Numbered from the stretch's first letter, positions 52,403 through 62,032 are shown. The stretch: DNA of 64,000 nucleotides from JACKAQ01 sp965227145 (GCA_965227145.1 OZ245730.1:1-64000), one strand, 5' to 3'. Made by a program: numbers and translations. The notes: generated from the letters alone by a model not told the origin.

Positions 52403-53176
52403 CTAGTTTATTGGTTTGAAATATTTAGCCAATTTCTTGTTAATATTAAATGAATTCAATTTGAATTTTGCATATGCGAATAAATCGTAACTCGGTTTTA
52501 AGCCCAATTCTTTCATAATATGTTTTACATCAACTTTTTGATTTTTTAGTTGAATCTGATTGTTAATCCGAGAGCGTTTACCATAGTGAATCAATAAATT
52601 GGGTTGATCCACATGATAGAAATACCAGCCTTTTACCCATGCATTATAAGTGAAAATTGCTCCGGCACCATTCCAGGGATAGTTCTCGTTTAAATAACCG
52701 ATGTCATTCATCAATGTTTTCTTTATCAAAAAACAGCAACCATCAATTGCGCCATAGGTTGGGCGAATAGGCAAAAAATTGAATTGAGTTCCAGTAATTG
52801 CAACATTGCTGTATTTGTGCATTGGGGCTTGCAACTCCTGAAGCCAGTTCGGTTTGAAAACCTCAACATCGGAATTCAATAACAGACAAAATTTTGCATT
52901 TTCAGCTGAGGCTCTCAGTCCCTGATTATTTCCCGGGCTCCATAATCGATTTTCAGAATTCAAAATGAGTTTAATGTTCGGATAAGTCTGAAGCGATTTT
53001 AGATAATCGATCGTCGGTTTCTCTGAATGATTATCAACAATGATAATTTCATGTTTAGGATCCGTATTTGCCAAAACCGATTCCACACATTTTGAAACAT
53101 AGTCCAGCGCATTGTAGGTTACAATGATTATCGATACTTTTTCTTCAGGGAAATTAGCCAAGTATTTTTGCTCCAT
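52403..53176 (-). CDS. Glycosyltransferase family 2 protein
   Basis: A 257-residue GT-A fold transferase. The N-terminal nucleotide-sugar fold shows VSIIIVTYNALDYVSKCVES, EIIIVDNHSEKP and the rhamnosyltransferase-like NNQGLRASAENAKFCLLLNS with DVEV as the metal-binding DxD-type site. It has no membrane helix. It overlaps the methyltransferase gene upstream by 23 bases, so both are one operon. The donor and acceptor sugars are unknown. The coding sequence is AT-rich. Confidence 0.9.
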   Translation of the reverse strand: MEQKYLANFPEEKVSIIIVTYNALDYVSKCVESVLANTDPKHEIIIVDNHSEKPTIDYLKSLQTYPNIKLILNSENRLWSPGNNQGLRASAENAKFCLLLNSDVEVFKPNWLQELQAPMHKYSNVAITGTQFNFLPIRPTYGAIDGCCFLIKKTLMNDIGYLNENYPWNGAGAIFTYNAWVKGWYFYHVDQPNLLIHYGKRSRINNQIQLKNQKVDVKHIMKELGLKPSYDLFAYAKFKLNSFNINKKLAKYFKPIN

Positions 53177-53735
53177 CGGTATGTTCAGTATCCAGCATTA
53201 AGGGATCTTTTTTCATTATACAGCGCATTTCATACACGCCTCCGATTAACCCAAAAAATCTTTCATATGTATGAAATTTGTTGATGAATTTGTTTATGGA
53301 ATTGATAAGCTGTGGAAACCTTCCTGTATAAGGCTTTCGAAACCAATGAAATTCAAATTGAACGGGCTTAAATCCCATTGGTCCAAATTTGAAAAATGTT
53401 CGTTTTGTAAAAAACGTTCTGTGAGTTGGATCCTGGTAGGCAGAAATACAACTAAAATGCGGAACGATTATTTCTATTTCACCATCCGGTTGTAGGATTC
53501 GGTAACACTCTTCAAATATTAATCTTAGTTGCTCGTATGTGAAATGTTCGAAAAAATGTCTTGCGTAAATTTTTTTAATCACACCCGTGCGGATTGGTAA
53601 ATCCATACAAGAGGCCCGAATATCTGCATCAGATTTTGACCAAAGGTCAATTCCTATGACCTCAAAATCAGAATCTTGATATTTATCTCTGCCACAGCCT
53701 AAATCAATAAGAAATGATGTTGTATTTTCTGACAT
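53154..53735 (-). CDS. SAM-dependent methyltransferase (class I)
   Basis: A 193-residue methyltransferase with motif I LIDLGCGRDKYQ, motif II EVIGIDLWSK, then LPIRTGVIKKIYARHFFEHF and LQPDGEIEIIVPHFS, the pattern of Methyltransf_11. The C-terminal part has DPTHRTFFTKRTF, seen in methyltransferases of polysaccharide clusters. It overlaps the glycosyltransferase gene by 23 bases. Its substrate is probably a surface sugar or lipid-linked glycan. Confidence 0.88.
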   Translation of the reverse strand: MSENTTSFLIDLGCGRDKYQDSDFEVIGIDLWSKSDADIRASCMDLPIRTGVIKKIYARHFFEHFTYEQLRLIFEECYRILQPDGEIEIIVPHFSCISAYQDPTHRTFFTKRTFFKFGPMGFKPVQFEFHWFRKPYTGRFPQLINSINKFINKFHTYERFFGLIGGVYEMRCIMKKDPLMLDTEHTDGAKILG

Positions 53736-53956
53736 CCTTTGGAATTCTCCAACCTGTTTTTGCGCTAATAAAGTATCGTTTCAAAGCAGATCAATTTAAG
53801 CGAATCCTTTAATGCATTCAAGATTTCAATAATTTATTTGATTTATATTAATTTTTAAAGCTTAACTTATTAAGTTTATTAATTTTGAAGTTTTTTACGA
53901 AACGGACTGAATCTAAATTATTTACTTCTGTTTGATATTATTAAAGAATGTACTAA
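53736..53956. other. AT-rich divergent gap
   Basis: 221 bases of strongly AT-rich sequence between the methyltransferase (minus) and the flippase (plus). It should carry promoters for both. I see no consensus boxes that I can defend and no RNA gene. Confidence 0.35.
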
Positions 53957-55450
53957 ATGTTAGATAAACTTAAACGCACCGCAACACATTCCGCAATTTT
54001 TGCTCTTGGCAAATTAGGTTCTAAGCTGGTTGGATTTGTACTGCTGCCAATTTATACAGAAGCGTTGTTACCTGAGCAATATGGGGTATTGGGGCTTCTT
54101 GAAGTTGTGGACCTATTAGGTGTTCACTTATTTTCACTGGCTTTGCAAACGGCGCTGTTTCGTTGGTATACTTTATCAGATGATTTGGCACAGAAAAAAA
54201 GCTATGTATTCTCTATAACAACATTACTGATTTTAATTACTTTGAGCTTACTGCCATTGGTAGTATATGGCGGTGATATGATCTCATCCTTTCTATTAGA
54301 TTCTTCCGCTTATGGTAATTACTTTTTGTACTTATATATATCCATCTCATTTCAGATTTTGGGAAAAATTCCATTAACCTTGTTAAGGATAGAAGAAAAA
54401 TCGCTATATTTCGCAATTTTGATATTAATTCAGTTTCTCATCAGTCTTTTGTTAAACATTTATTTTGTAGTTTTTTTAAGCATGGGGGTAGAAGGTATCT
54501 TGATTGCATCGGCAATCAGCAATGGGGTAATATTTTTATTGTTGATTCCATACTTATTTAACCGGATGAGTTTTAATTTTGCCACACCAGCGCTAAAATC
54601 AATGATTCGATATAGCTTGCCGCTGATGTTTGCTGCCATCACATCTACTGTTTTAAGCCTTGGTGATAGATTTATTCTAACTAAAATTTCAACACTGGAA
54701 ATGGTCGGTTTATATTCGCTCGGGTTTAAATTCAGTAATGTTTTGAAAGTATTTATTGTCGATTCGTTTTTTTTAGGTTTACCAATTATTGGATGGCGGG
54801 TTGTTAAAGAAGATAGTAATCCCAAACGTTTCTTCTCGAAAACGATGACATACCTTGTTTTTATTCTTTTATGGATTGGTTTGGCTGTCTCGATTTTTGC
54901 CAAAGGCGTAATCCAGCTTTTGGCTACCGACCCCTTATATTGGGGAGCTCATAAGGTCGTGCCATTATTAATTTTTGGCATCGTGTTAATGAGTATTCAA
55001 AGAATGTTATTTTTTCAGTTGGAGATAGTTCAAAAAACGAAATTAATCCCATTGCTAGTAGGTAGTGTCGTAATATTCAATATCTTATTGAATTTAATGT
55101 TAATACCGCTATTTGATATGGTGGGTGCCGCATGTGCAAATGTATTGTCAAACTTGGGATCTGTATTGCTCGCTTATTTTGTCGTGCAAAAATTCTATCC
55201 GATAAAATATGAAATCAAACGATTGCTGGTGTTAGTTCTTGTTACTTTTGTTTTATACTTGATTACGTTGTTTCTAAATGATGTATCATTTGTATTTAGA
55301 ATAATTTTGAAAGGAAGTATCGTCTTGTTTTTTCCGGTTATTCTATACTATATCAATTTTTACGAACCTATTGAAATAGATCGAATCAAAAGTTCAAGCC
55401 TGAAGTTGAAAAAGAAAATATTTTCAAATCTCAACATTTACAGGAAATAA
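53957..55450 (+). CDS. Oligosaccharide flippase family protein (Wzx-like)
   Basis: A 497-residue membrane protein with about 12-14 hydrophobic helices, of the polysaccharide biosynthesis/MATE-like flippase superfamily. The N-terminus HSAIFALGKLGSKLVGFVLL followed by PIYTEALLPEQYGVLGLLEV is typical. It should move lipid-linked glycan repeat units across the inner membrane. It is very AT-rich compared with the flagellar region, as surface-glycan genes often are. No polymerase gene is visible beside it. Confidence 0.9.
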   Translation: MLDKLKRTATHSAIFALGKLGSKLVGFVLLPIYTEALLPEQYGVLGLLEVVDLLGVHLFSLALQTALFRWYTLSDDLAQKKSYVFSITTLLILITLSLLPLVVYGGDMISSFLLDSSAYGNYFLYLYISISFQILGKIPLTLLRIEEKSLYFAILILIQFLISLLLNIYFVVFLSMGVEGILIASAISNGVIFLLLIPYLFNRMSFNFATPALKSMIRYSLPLMFAAITSTVLSLGDRFILTKISTLEMVGLYSLGFKFSNVLKVFIVDSFFLGLPIIGWRVVKEDSNPKRFFSKTMTYLVFILLWIGLAVSIFAKGVIQLLATDPLYWGAHKVVPLLIFGIVLMSIQRMLFFQLEIVQKTKLIPLLVGSVVIFNILLNLMLIPLFDMVGAACANVLSNLGSVLLAYFVVQKFYPIKYEIKRLLVLVLVTFVLYLITLFLNDVSFVFRIILKGSIVLFFPVILYYINFYEPIEIDRIKSSSLKLKKKIFSNLNIYRK

Positions 55451-55472
55451 ATACAGCGCTGAATCTCCCTCA

Positions 55473-58400
55473 TTATTTGGTCAAAATAAGTTTATAAGTA
55501 CGCTGGAATTCTCCTGCCTCAAATTTTAGTATGTAAATACCGCTAGCTACCGGGTTGCCTGTGTCGTTGCGTCCATTCCAGACGATTTTATACTTACCGG
55601 ATTGCTGTGGTTCATCGACCAATTTGTTAACCATTTGTCCTAAAACATTATAAATAGCTACCCTTACATGGTTTGGGTATGGGATTGCATATTCGATACT
55701 GGTTGACGGATTAAATGGATTAGGGTAGTTTTGATTAATTTGAAATTTAACAGGTATGGAATTTCTCGGAGTAATATTTACACTTTTTTTGGATTTAATA
55801 CGAATTGGTATCTCAATTGTTGGCGAAAACGGGTCATTCGTTATAACTTTGATATTGGCATAATATGTTGTATCGGGTATGTCTAACGCATATAATCTCA
55901 GAGTGAACCCACCGATATCTCCAGGAGCAATTTGTCCTGCTTTTTCGGAGATGATTTTTGCAAAAGGCAAGGAATTTCCTGAAATGCCAAATGCACAGAT
56001 TTCATTAAAATAGCCATCGCCAATAAAACCAATAAAGGTAGTTTGTCCGTTACTTTTGTTCACTTTACGCAATTCTGCCGTTGAACTATTGTTGTTAAAT
56101 GCTGCGAGATATAGTTCATTATTCATTGGGTCGCAATCCATGCCCTGGGCGTAGTTGGCATCGAATCCAGTATAGCCGACAAAGTTTACTTCCCCGGTTA
56201 GTTTATCAACTGTATATATTGCATCGGTTATAATTTCATGGGCAAATAAGACACCGTTATTGTCCACTGCAATATCGATAATAACTGGAGCGGCGGAGGT
56301 TTCCCCAATCAAAACTACATTTCCGGTAAAATGGTCGACGCTGTAAAGTGCGGAGCTGGTGCCGCTGGAACTGGTCGCATAAAAGGAGCCATCTGTAAAG
56401 TTATAACTCAGCCCTGTCCAGCTATGTCCGGGAAGTGCTTCCATAGGGCCGACAATTGTTTCCGCGCCTGTTAATGTGTCGAAATGAACTAGTGTTTGGA
56501 ACGCATTGTTGATAGCATAAAAATTTCCTTTGTCATCAAAATCACCGGCATAATATGATGCGGACACTGGTGTTATTTCGTTCAAAGATTCAGGATTGTT
56601 CAAGCCGAATTTTACAAATGCATTGAGATTTAACAATTCAATGCCATATGCGATATTTCCGGTCTCGGTTTTAATAAGCCCGGCTGTTTCATTTATTGTC
56701 TTATGATTTGAAGTTGCAATTGAGGCTGCAAACATGGAAGTTTGTGCATTGTCTTTGTTGTTAAAAATAGCTGAATTTGGAGAAGTACTTTGCCGTGTGA
56801 TTTCTGAAGCCAATGTTGTTATTTCTGCTTGCCAAGTAAGGGTGTCGCCATTTATTGCGGCATTGTTGGTTATGGTAATATTAATGTCAATTGAATCACC
56901 AATATCCAAAGTTGTTGTTACAGAATCGATATTTATTTCGACAATTGCAGGTGGCTCTAATATTCGGATGGACTCTCGATAGGATATTGTTCCATCAATA
57001 TTTGACGCAATAAAAAGATTCCAAAGACCGGTATCCGCTGCTGCCGGTGGGCTGAACAGTGCTTGAAGCTCAGTGTTATTTATAACAGTAAAATTCATTG
57101 CTTCAATTTCACTGGTGTCTTTTTCAAGCCAAATCCTGTTGATTCCAGAACCTTCATTAAAATGTGTGTTTTTTCCAAAAATGGATATTTCAAGTGGATA
57201 CCCTTGATAGCCACTATCCGGATAAATTTTTGAAATTAAAGGTACTTCAGGTTCATTTATTACTAAAAATTGATTGGCAGCAACATTGGTGAGGGTGACT
57301 GAGGTGTCGGCTACATGCCAAAAAACGGTCAGTGTATCGATGAGGGTTGTGTTTCCCAATCCAAATTCCTCATCAATAGAATGTTGAGTTGATTCTCCTG
57401 TCCCAGCCCTGACTTCTCTGGTTTGCACTGTATTTCCGGCAACCAACCTAATTTTTGCACCAATCCCGAAACGGTTTTCAAAACTGGTACCTTTACATTT
57501 TACGTTTAACCAATTATTTGAATTTCCTGCATTTTCATAAAAAAAGTTAGCACCCTGCCTGTTGGGCAGATACACATCAAGATCACCATCATTGTCGTAA
57601 TCCCCCCAAGACATTCCGGTGCTATTAGTTACACTGTTAAAGCCGGCTTGATTTTGGACTTGTGTGAAGAAGTCATTATCGTTTTGATATAAAATCGGAC
57701 CAAGATCGGGTGTTCTGACAATAAAAATATCTAAATCAGCATCATTGTCAAAGTCTACCCATGTTGAAGCATAACAAGCTGAATAATCATCAACTGCGCT
57801 GTTGGCAGCAATATTTTGAAATGTGCCATTGTTGTTTAAATACAATTTATTCGGGAAACCTGAATGAGTTGAAACGTAAATATCCAAATCGCCGTCATTA
57901 TCAAAGTCTCCTGCATCCACTCCTAATGAAAGATCTACCTCAGTAATTCCAACATTCGTTGCTATGTTTGTAAAAACACCATTTTCATTAATGTATAGCA
58001 AATCTGTTTGTGCATCACCCGTTGAACCTCTGGCAACATATAAATCTAAATCACCGTCGTTGTCGAGATCTGTCCACAGCGCTGCACGTGTAAAGCCATA
58101 ATTATCAACACCTGTTTCAGAAGCAACATTTACAAAATAATGGTTGTCATTCCGAAACAAGCGATCTTCACCACCAAAATTACCAACAAAAAGATCTAAA
58201 TCGCCATCGAGATCGTAATCACCCCAAACAGCGCAATAAGAATTAATTGCATCAGTAAGTCCTGTAACATTTGTAACATCCTTAAATATACCATTGTCAT
58301 TTTCATATAGAGTGTTTAATCCATTATTTGCCAGATACAAATCAAGATCATCGTCATTATCAAAGTCGCCCCAAAGACCCATATAGGTGAATTTTGATTC

Positions 58401-58673
58401 AGCATCAATTCCTAACGAATCTGCAAGTTCAGTAAATCCAGAATTCCCGTTATTCACATAAAAAAGGTTTGCTCCATCTGTGTTGGATATATATAAATCC
58501 AAAAATCCATCGTTGTTATAATCACCCCATGCCGATGCGAAGCCGGCACCAAAATCTTGTGTATTGTTCTGTGCAGCAATGTCTGTAAATATTGATTGTG
58601 CCGATAATTGTCCAACCCAAAAAATGCTTAAAATAATTATAGCCTTCTGTTTGGAAAATAGACTAGTAATCAT
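55473..58673 (-). CDS. Secreted FG-GAP/VCBS repeat protein with ASPIC region and type IX sorting domain
   Basis: A 1066-residue protein with a signal peptide (ITSLFSKQKAIIILSIFWVG). Seven repeats of the DxDNDGDLDxY calcium-binding type fill about residues 30-400 (DYNNDGFLDLYISN, DFDNDGDLDIYVST and others). A UnbV/ASPIC-like domain follows (FGIGAKIRLVAGNTVQTREV, AGTGESTQHSIDEEFGLG), then Ig-like and propeller-like regions, and a C-terminal sorting domain (YPNPFNPSTSIEYAIPYPNH, GIYILKFEAG). The sorting domain implies export by a type IX system. The start at 58673 follows AGGGAG. It is AT-rich. Adhesion or surface display is likely but unproven. Confidence 0.87.
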   Translation of the reverse strand: MITSLFSKQKAIIILSIFWVGQLSAQSIFTDIAAQNNTQDFGAGFASAWGDYNNDGFLDLYISNTDGANLFYVNNGNSGFTELADSLGIDAESKFTYMGLWGDFDNDDDLDLYLANNGLNTLYENDNGIFKDVTNVTGLTDAINSYCAVWGDYDLDGDLDLFVGNFGGEDRLFRNDNHYFVNVASETGVDNYGFTRAALWTDLDNDGDLDLYVARGSTGDAQTDLLYINENGVFTNIATNVGITEVDLSLGVDAGDFDNDGDLDIYVSTHSGFPNKLYLNNNGTFQNIAANSAVDDYSACYASTWVDFDNDADLDIFIVRTPDLGPILYQNDNDFFTQVQNQAGFNSVTNSTGMSWGDYDNDGDLDVYLPNRQGANFFYENAGNSNNWLNVKCKGTSFENRFGIGAKIRLVAGNTVQTREVRAGTGESTQHSIDEEFGLGNTTLIDTLTVFWHVADTSVTLTNVAANQFLVINEPEVPLISKIYPDSGYQGYPLEISIFGKNTHFNEGSGINRIWLEKDTSEIEAMNFTVINNTELQALFSPPAAADTGLWNLFIASNIDGTISYRESIRILEPPAIVEINIDSVTTTLDIGDSIDINITITNNAAINGDTLTWQAEITTLASEITRQSTSPNSAIFNNKDNAQTSMFAASIATSNHKTINETAGLIKTETGNIAYGIELLNLNAFVKFGLNNPESLNEITPVSASYYAGDFDDKGNFYAINNAFQTLVHFDTLTGAETIVGPMEALPGHSWTGLSYNFTDGSFYATSSSGTSSALYSVDHFTGNVVLIGETSAAPVIIDIAVDNNGVLFAHEIITDAIYTVDKLTGEVNFVGYTGFDANYAQGMDCDPMNNELYLAAFNNNSSTAELRKVNKSNGQTTFIGFIGDGYFNEICAFGISGNSLPFAKIISEKAGQIAPGDIGGFTLRLYALDIPDTTYYANIKVITNDPFSPTIEIPIRIKSKKSVNITPRNSIPVKFQINQNYPNPFNPSTSIEYAIPYPNHVRVAIYNVLGQMVNKLVDEPQQSGKYKIVWNGRNDTGNPVASGIYILKFEAGEFQRTYKLILTK

Positions 58674-58810
58674 TGCAAACTCCCTGACCAATCGATGTTT
58701 GGGATAATATTTTAAATAGAACTTGTGAAAGATAGCTCAAAATATATTCAAATACAATGTCAATTTATTCCATGCCTATTGCATCGTTGATTCGAAATTC
58801 AGAATCATAT

Positions 58811-58829
58811 CTGTCGCAATTTTCGACAG
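58811..58829. promoter_or_regulatory. Dyad that may be an activator site for the sigma-54 promoter
   Basis: CTGTCG, seven bases, CGACAG. It lies about 85 bases upstream of the -24 element, within the range where NtrC-type activators bind. No second copy was found, so this is a candidate only. Confidence 0.3.
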
Positions 58830-58910
58830 GCAATGTGCAAATTTCGGCAGAAAATGATATTTTTTAGGAAAAATGTGCCGATTATGAATGAAATATTGCT
58901 ATTAATGTGG

Positions 58911-58926
58911 TGGCACTAATTTTGCA
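58911..58926 (+). promoter_or_regulatory. Sigma-54 (RpoN) promoter upstream of the PilN-like gene
   Basis: TGGCACTAATTTTGCA is a full match to the consensus TGGCAC-N5-TTGCW, with GG and GC ten bases apart. It drives the plus strand toward the gene at 59153. Type IV pilus genes are sigma-54 dependent in several bacteria, which fits the context. Confidence 0.75.
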
Positions 58927-59152
58927 CAAGTCCACACGGAGAGGGAACTGGGAAGGCGAGCAAGGAAGCTCGAAATTTTTGTCATTCGTCACCTGGTTCA
59001 TTTTTAATACTTTCTCATTCTGAATAACAAACGTTCACAAACACATTTTAGTATTTACAGCCCAGAGATATTGTTTCGACGGCTATTGACGATTTAAAGT
59101 ACTTGCACTCGTTGTAAATATTTTTGCAGATTTATTAATGAAAGGATTCGAT

Positions 59153-59533
59153 ATGTTTAAGCAAATGGAATTACTCGATTTAAGCATTCAAACGCTTCAT
59201 ACGAATGATAAAAAACAGCCGGTAATGCTGGAAGTTTTGCAATTGTTCAGTTATGAAACCCCCTCACATATCCGAATTGTGAATATGGGATTTCAACGAT
59301 TGCAAGATAGCGTGTCGGGTGTGGAAGCCCAAATGTTGCGAATGAGCGGCTATCAGTATCGGGTACAGGTAAATGGCGAAATTTTTTCACCCTACTCGGA
59401 TGGCAAACAATCACTTGCCAATTATGTCGAAAATCTCAATTCATTTGGTTTCTTTAAAGCATTGGAAATTACCAATACTGTTGAAGATGCGGAAACCCGC
59501 ACTTTGTCCTTTGCGTTAACCGCGATAATTTGA
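59153..59533 (+). CDS. Small PilN C-terminal-domain-like protein
   Basis: A 126-residue protein without signal peptide or membrane helix. Its second half (EAQMLRMSGYQYRVQVNGEI, LANYVENLNSFGFFKALEIT, RTLSFALTAII) resembles the periplasmic ferredoxin-like C-terminal domain of PilN (strand, 'L..S..F', final strand). The resemblance to the end of the PilM-PilN fusion at 62033 supports this but identity is low. I use ATG 59153 because AAAGGA precedes it; ATG 59138 is the alternative. It is alone on its strand behind a sigma-54 promoter, convergent with the pilus operon. Its function is unknown. Confidence 0.5.
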   Translation: MFKQMELLDLSIQTLHTNDKKQPVMLEVLQLFSYETPSHIRIVNMGFQRLQDSVSGVEAQMLRMSGYQYRVQVNGEIFSPYSDGKQSLANYVENLNSFGFFKALEITNTVEDAETRTLSFALTAII

Positions 59534-59770
59534 TCTTTTGGAATTAAAAAATGCTTACCGGCTATGTTTTCACGTGAATTCATAGCCGTTTGTGTTGTTA
59601 CCCCCACCGAAAATTTTTCATATACACACCATAAAATGCAATTGATTTAAATCGAAAACAGTTGAGCGTTCGCGTTATTGCGATTGTGAAAAGATCGTAT
59701 GAATTGAAAAACGATTGCAGATGGGGAGCGCATTTCAAACAGCAACGGTTGTGTGACTGCAATAAAAAAA

Positions 59771-59792
59771 GCCGGGGAGCTCCCGGCTTTTT
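59771..59792. terminator. Bidirectional terminator between the PilN-like gene and pilQ
   Basis: GCCGGG (59771-59776), a five-base loop and CCCGGC (59782-59787) have a run of A on the left and five T on the right. It can therefore stop transcripts from both sides: the PilN-like gene and the minus-strand pilus operon. Confidence 0.85.
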
Positions 59793-59819
59793 GAGGTGAA
59801 ACAATATGTTGCTAAAATC

Positions 59820-61073
59820 TTATTTTTCTTTTACTTGATTCATATAATCTTTCATGCGATCCTGATTTTTTTCGCGCTCGAGCCGGAATTTATCTTTCAC
59901 ATCCAGACCTTCTAATTTGGCTTTGTAACGATCTTTCAATGTCGGTAATAGCTCCGCACGGATCAAAATCAACAGCTCTTTTTTAACGAGACTTGTCGAT
60001 TCATATCCAAAGACATAACGCAAGCCAAAAAACCACCACGGTAGATCTTTCAAAAATGGCACACCGGCTCGCGAGTTGCCTTCTTCATTAATAAACAAGC
60101 CGCCAATAATTGTTTCTTCGCCGTCCAGCAGCATTATTTTGGTTTCCGCAACGGATTTGCGGATTTCTAATCCGCCCTCGGCATCGCGGGCGCTGCTGCT
60201 GCGTTCAATTTCTAATTCGAGATAAATGAATTCGACTGAATCGTGTTCGATAACCTGCGGCGTTACTTTGATGATCGAACCGGTCGAAAAGAATTGAGTG
60301 ACCGAGTTACCCGCAAAATCCTGAACGGTAACGGCGATATCGCTGCCCACCTGAATCCGTCCGGATTCGCCGGAGCCAACTGTAACCTGCGGGCTGGCAA
60401 TCACTTCGCCGGCGCTGTTAGTTTCCAACGCGTCGAAAGTTGCACGGACATCGCCAAACGCCAGGTTGGCAGGCTCAAACTTAACCTGAAACAGCTTCCC
60501 GGCTTCTGTGCCACTGCTGGATGATGAGGAAGCGTCACCCAAAGTAAGACCGCCGCTGGCAATATTGGTTGCCGATAAATTCACATCGTTGGTGCGATTT
60601 AACAACCAGCTCATCCCCATCTCGCGCAATTTGGACATATCGGCTTCAAAGAAAACAGCCGAGATCGATACTTCGCGGGTTTTGAATCGCTCAACCGCTT
60701 CGCGTTCTTCTTTGGACATCGATTGCAGATCGCTATCGGTACTGACGATTTTGATATAATCTTCGTGCTGTTCATACCACAAATTGTTGTTTTTCAAAAT
60801 CAGTTCCAGCGCGGTTAGCCAGTGCATCTGGTTAATATCAATCCCGATGCCCTGTGTCCGCGTTTCCGGATCCACAATTATTTTGCCGAGATATTTCTTG
60901 CTCAAATCATTGAGTGATTCAATCGCGAGATTAAACGACGTTGTTTGCAGAAAAGATACAATCTCTTCCGGTGCGGATGAAACTTTCCGCAATTCCCGGG
61001 GCATTCCGGTTTGCGCATATGCGCTCCCGAAAAATCCCGCTAAAATTAGTCCGATGATGAAAATCCTTTTCAT
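59820..61073 (-). CDS. Short secretin (PilQ-like outer-membrane channel protein)
   Basis: A 417-residue secretin with a signal peptide (MKRIFIIGLILAGFFGSAYA). An STN/N0-type region spans about 35-110 (FNLAIESLNDLSKKYLGKII, IGIDINQMHWLTALELILKN). The C-terminal secretin domain has GEVIASPQVTVGSGESGRIQ, VEFIYLELEIERSSS and DGEETIIGGLFINEEGNSRA. It lacks AMIN domains and is much shorter than usual PilQ (about 600-900 residues). The start at 61073 lies seven bases after the upstream gene's stop. It is the last gene of the pilus operon and should form the outer-membrane pore. Confidence 0.82.
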   Translation of the reverse strand: MKRIFIIGLILAGFFGSAYAQTGMPRELRKVSSAPEEIVSFLQTTSFNLAIESLNDLSKKYLGKIIVDPETRTQGIGIDINQMHWLTALELILKNNNLWYEQHEDYIKIVSTDSDLQSMSKEEREAVERFKTREVSISAVFFEADMSKLREMGMSWLLNRTNDVNLSATNIASGGLTLGDASSSSSSGTEAGKLFQVKFEPANLAFGDVRATFDALETNSAGEVIASPQVTVGSGESGRIQVGSDIAVTVQDFAGNSVTQFFSTGSIIKVTPQVIEHDSVEFIYLELEIERSSSARDAEGGLEIRKSVAETKIMLLDGEETIIGGLFINEEGNSRAGVPFLKDLPWWFFGLRYVFGYESTSLVKKELLILIRAELLPTLKDRYKAKLEGLDVKDKFRLEREKNQDRMKDYMNQVKEK

Positions 61074-61080
61074 TGCCAAC

Positions 61081-61971
61081 TCACTTTTTATCCTTGTTTG
61101 CATCGAATTCAAGATTTAGTACAATTTTTTCAATGATGCCACCTTTGTTCAAGGTGAACTCAACGAGGTTATTTTCTGTGTCGATTCGAGTGAGGTAACC
61201 CAAATACACCCGGTCACCCTCCCGCAACACATGAATTTCGCCGCCGTTATCCGCAACCAACGCTTTACCGGGGATAATGGCTTTCAGCGATGCCTGTTCC
61301 ACTTCCAGTAATGCATCTGTGTTTAATGGCAAGTTGCGCAATATTGACGGATAGAATGGGTCTTGCGCCGTAGCCACTTTCACATCACTAAGTTTTTTTG
61401 CGTCATTCTGCAAATCTTCCACCGTTGCGAAAAATGCTTTAATTTCCATATCGAACGGCAGAATCAATTCCATTTTATCGGTTTCTTCGTTTTTACTTTC
61501 CATACCTTGCAGCTTCAGCCGGACGATTTCGTAAACATGCGGTCCCTGTTCCAGATAGTTGATAAAATTATATATCCGCCGGAATTCGGCGTCGCCCTGC
61601 ACGTTGTATGTATTGAATCCGTACGAGCCGAAGTTTTTTTGCTCTTTGAAGCTCAGGTTGAATTCGATAATACCGCTGTAGTTCAAAATTTTGTTGAGAT
61701 AATCGTACACATTTGCAGTTGTGATATCCGCTTCAATTTGTTTATCGATGCTGGCCAGCTTTTCCTCTTTTTCCAACAGTAATTTTTCCAGAGTGAAAAA
61801 CTCGGTGTCGATACCATCCAGCTGTTTAATTTTGCGTTGGATATCATTCAACTCATTTTGCGATTCTTCGATACGGCTGGGGTAAGACCAAACCACGAAA
61901 TATCCGCCAAAAAGCATTACGATAAACATAACACTCAACAACACAATCAGATTTCTGGTTTTATATTGCAC
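61081..61971 (-). CDS. PilO-PilP fusion-type pilus alignment protein
   Basis: A 296-residue inner-membrane protein. An N-terminal helix (about 9-29) leads to a coiled coil (about 35-85) and a PilO-type periplasmic domain (VYDYLNKILNYSGIIEFNLS, YNVQGDAEFRRIYNFINYLE). The last 70 residues (LVADNGGEIHVLREGDRVYL, LTRIDTENNLVEFTLNKGGI) resemble the beta-domain of PilP. PilO and PilP are normally separate proteins of the alignment complex, so this appears to be a fusion. It lies between the PilM-PilN fusion and the secretin. Confidence 0.72.
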   Translation of the reverse strand: MQYKTRNLIVLLSVMFIVMLFGGYFVVWSYPSRIEESQNELNDIQRKIKQLDGIDTEFFTLEKLLLEKEEKLASIDKQIEADITTANVYDYLNKILNYSGIIEFNLSFKEQKNFGSYGFNTYNVQGDAEFRRIYNFINYLEQGPHVYEIVRLKLQGMESKNEETDKMELILPFDMEIKAFFATVEDLQNDAKKLSDVKVATAQDPFYPSILRNLPLNTDALLEVEQASLKAIIPGKALVADNGGEIHVLREGDRVYLGYLTRIDTENNLVEFTLNKGGIIEKIVLNLEFDANKDKK

Positions 61972-62032
61972 GGTCTACTCCCCCCGGCTTTCAAAATTAT
62001 AATGTAAACATGACCGTTTCATGGCTAACTCT

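Larger units (their letters stand above)
58674..59152. other. Regulatory gap with sigma-54 promoter and structured leader
   Basis: About 480 bases without a gene. From left to right it holds a dyad at 58811-58829, a sigma-54 promoter at 58911-58926, a small hairpin at 58957-58972 followed by a T stretch, and AAAGGA before the ATG at 59153. The leader of the downstream gene would be about 215 bases. Confidence 0.55.
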
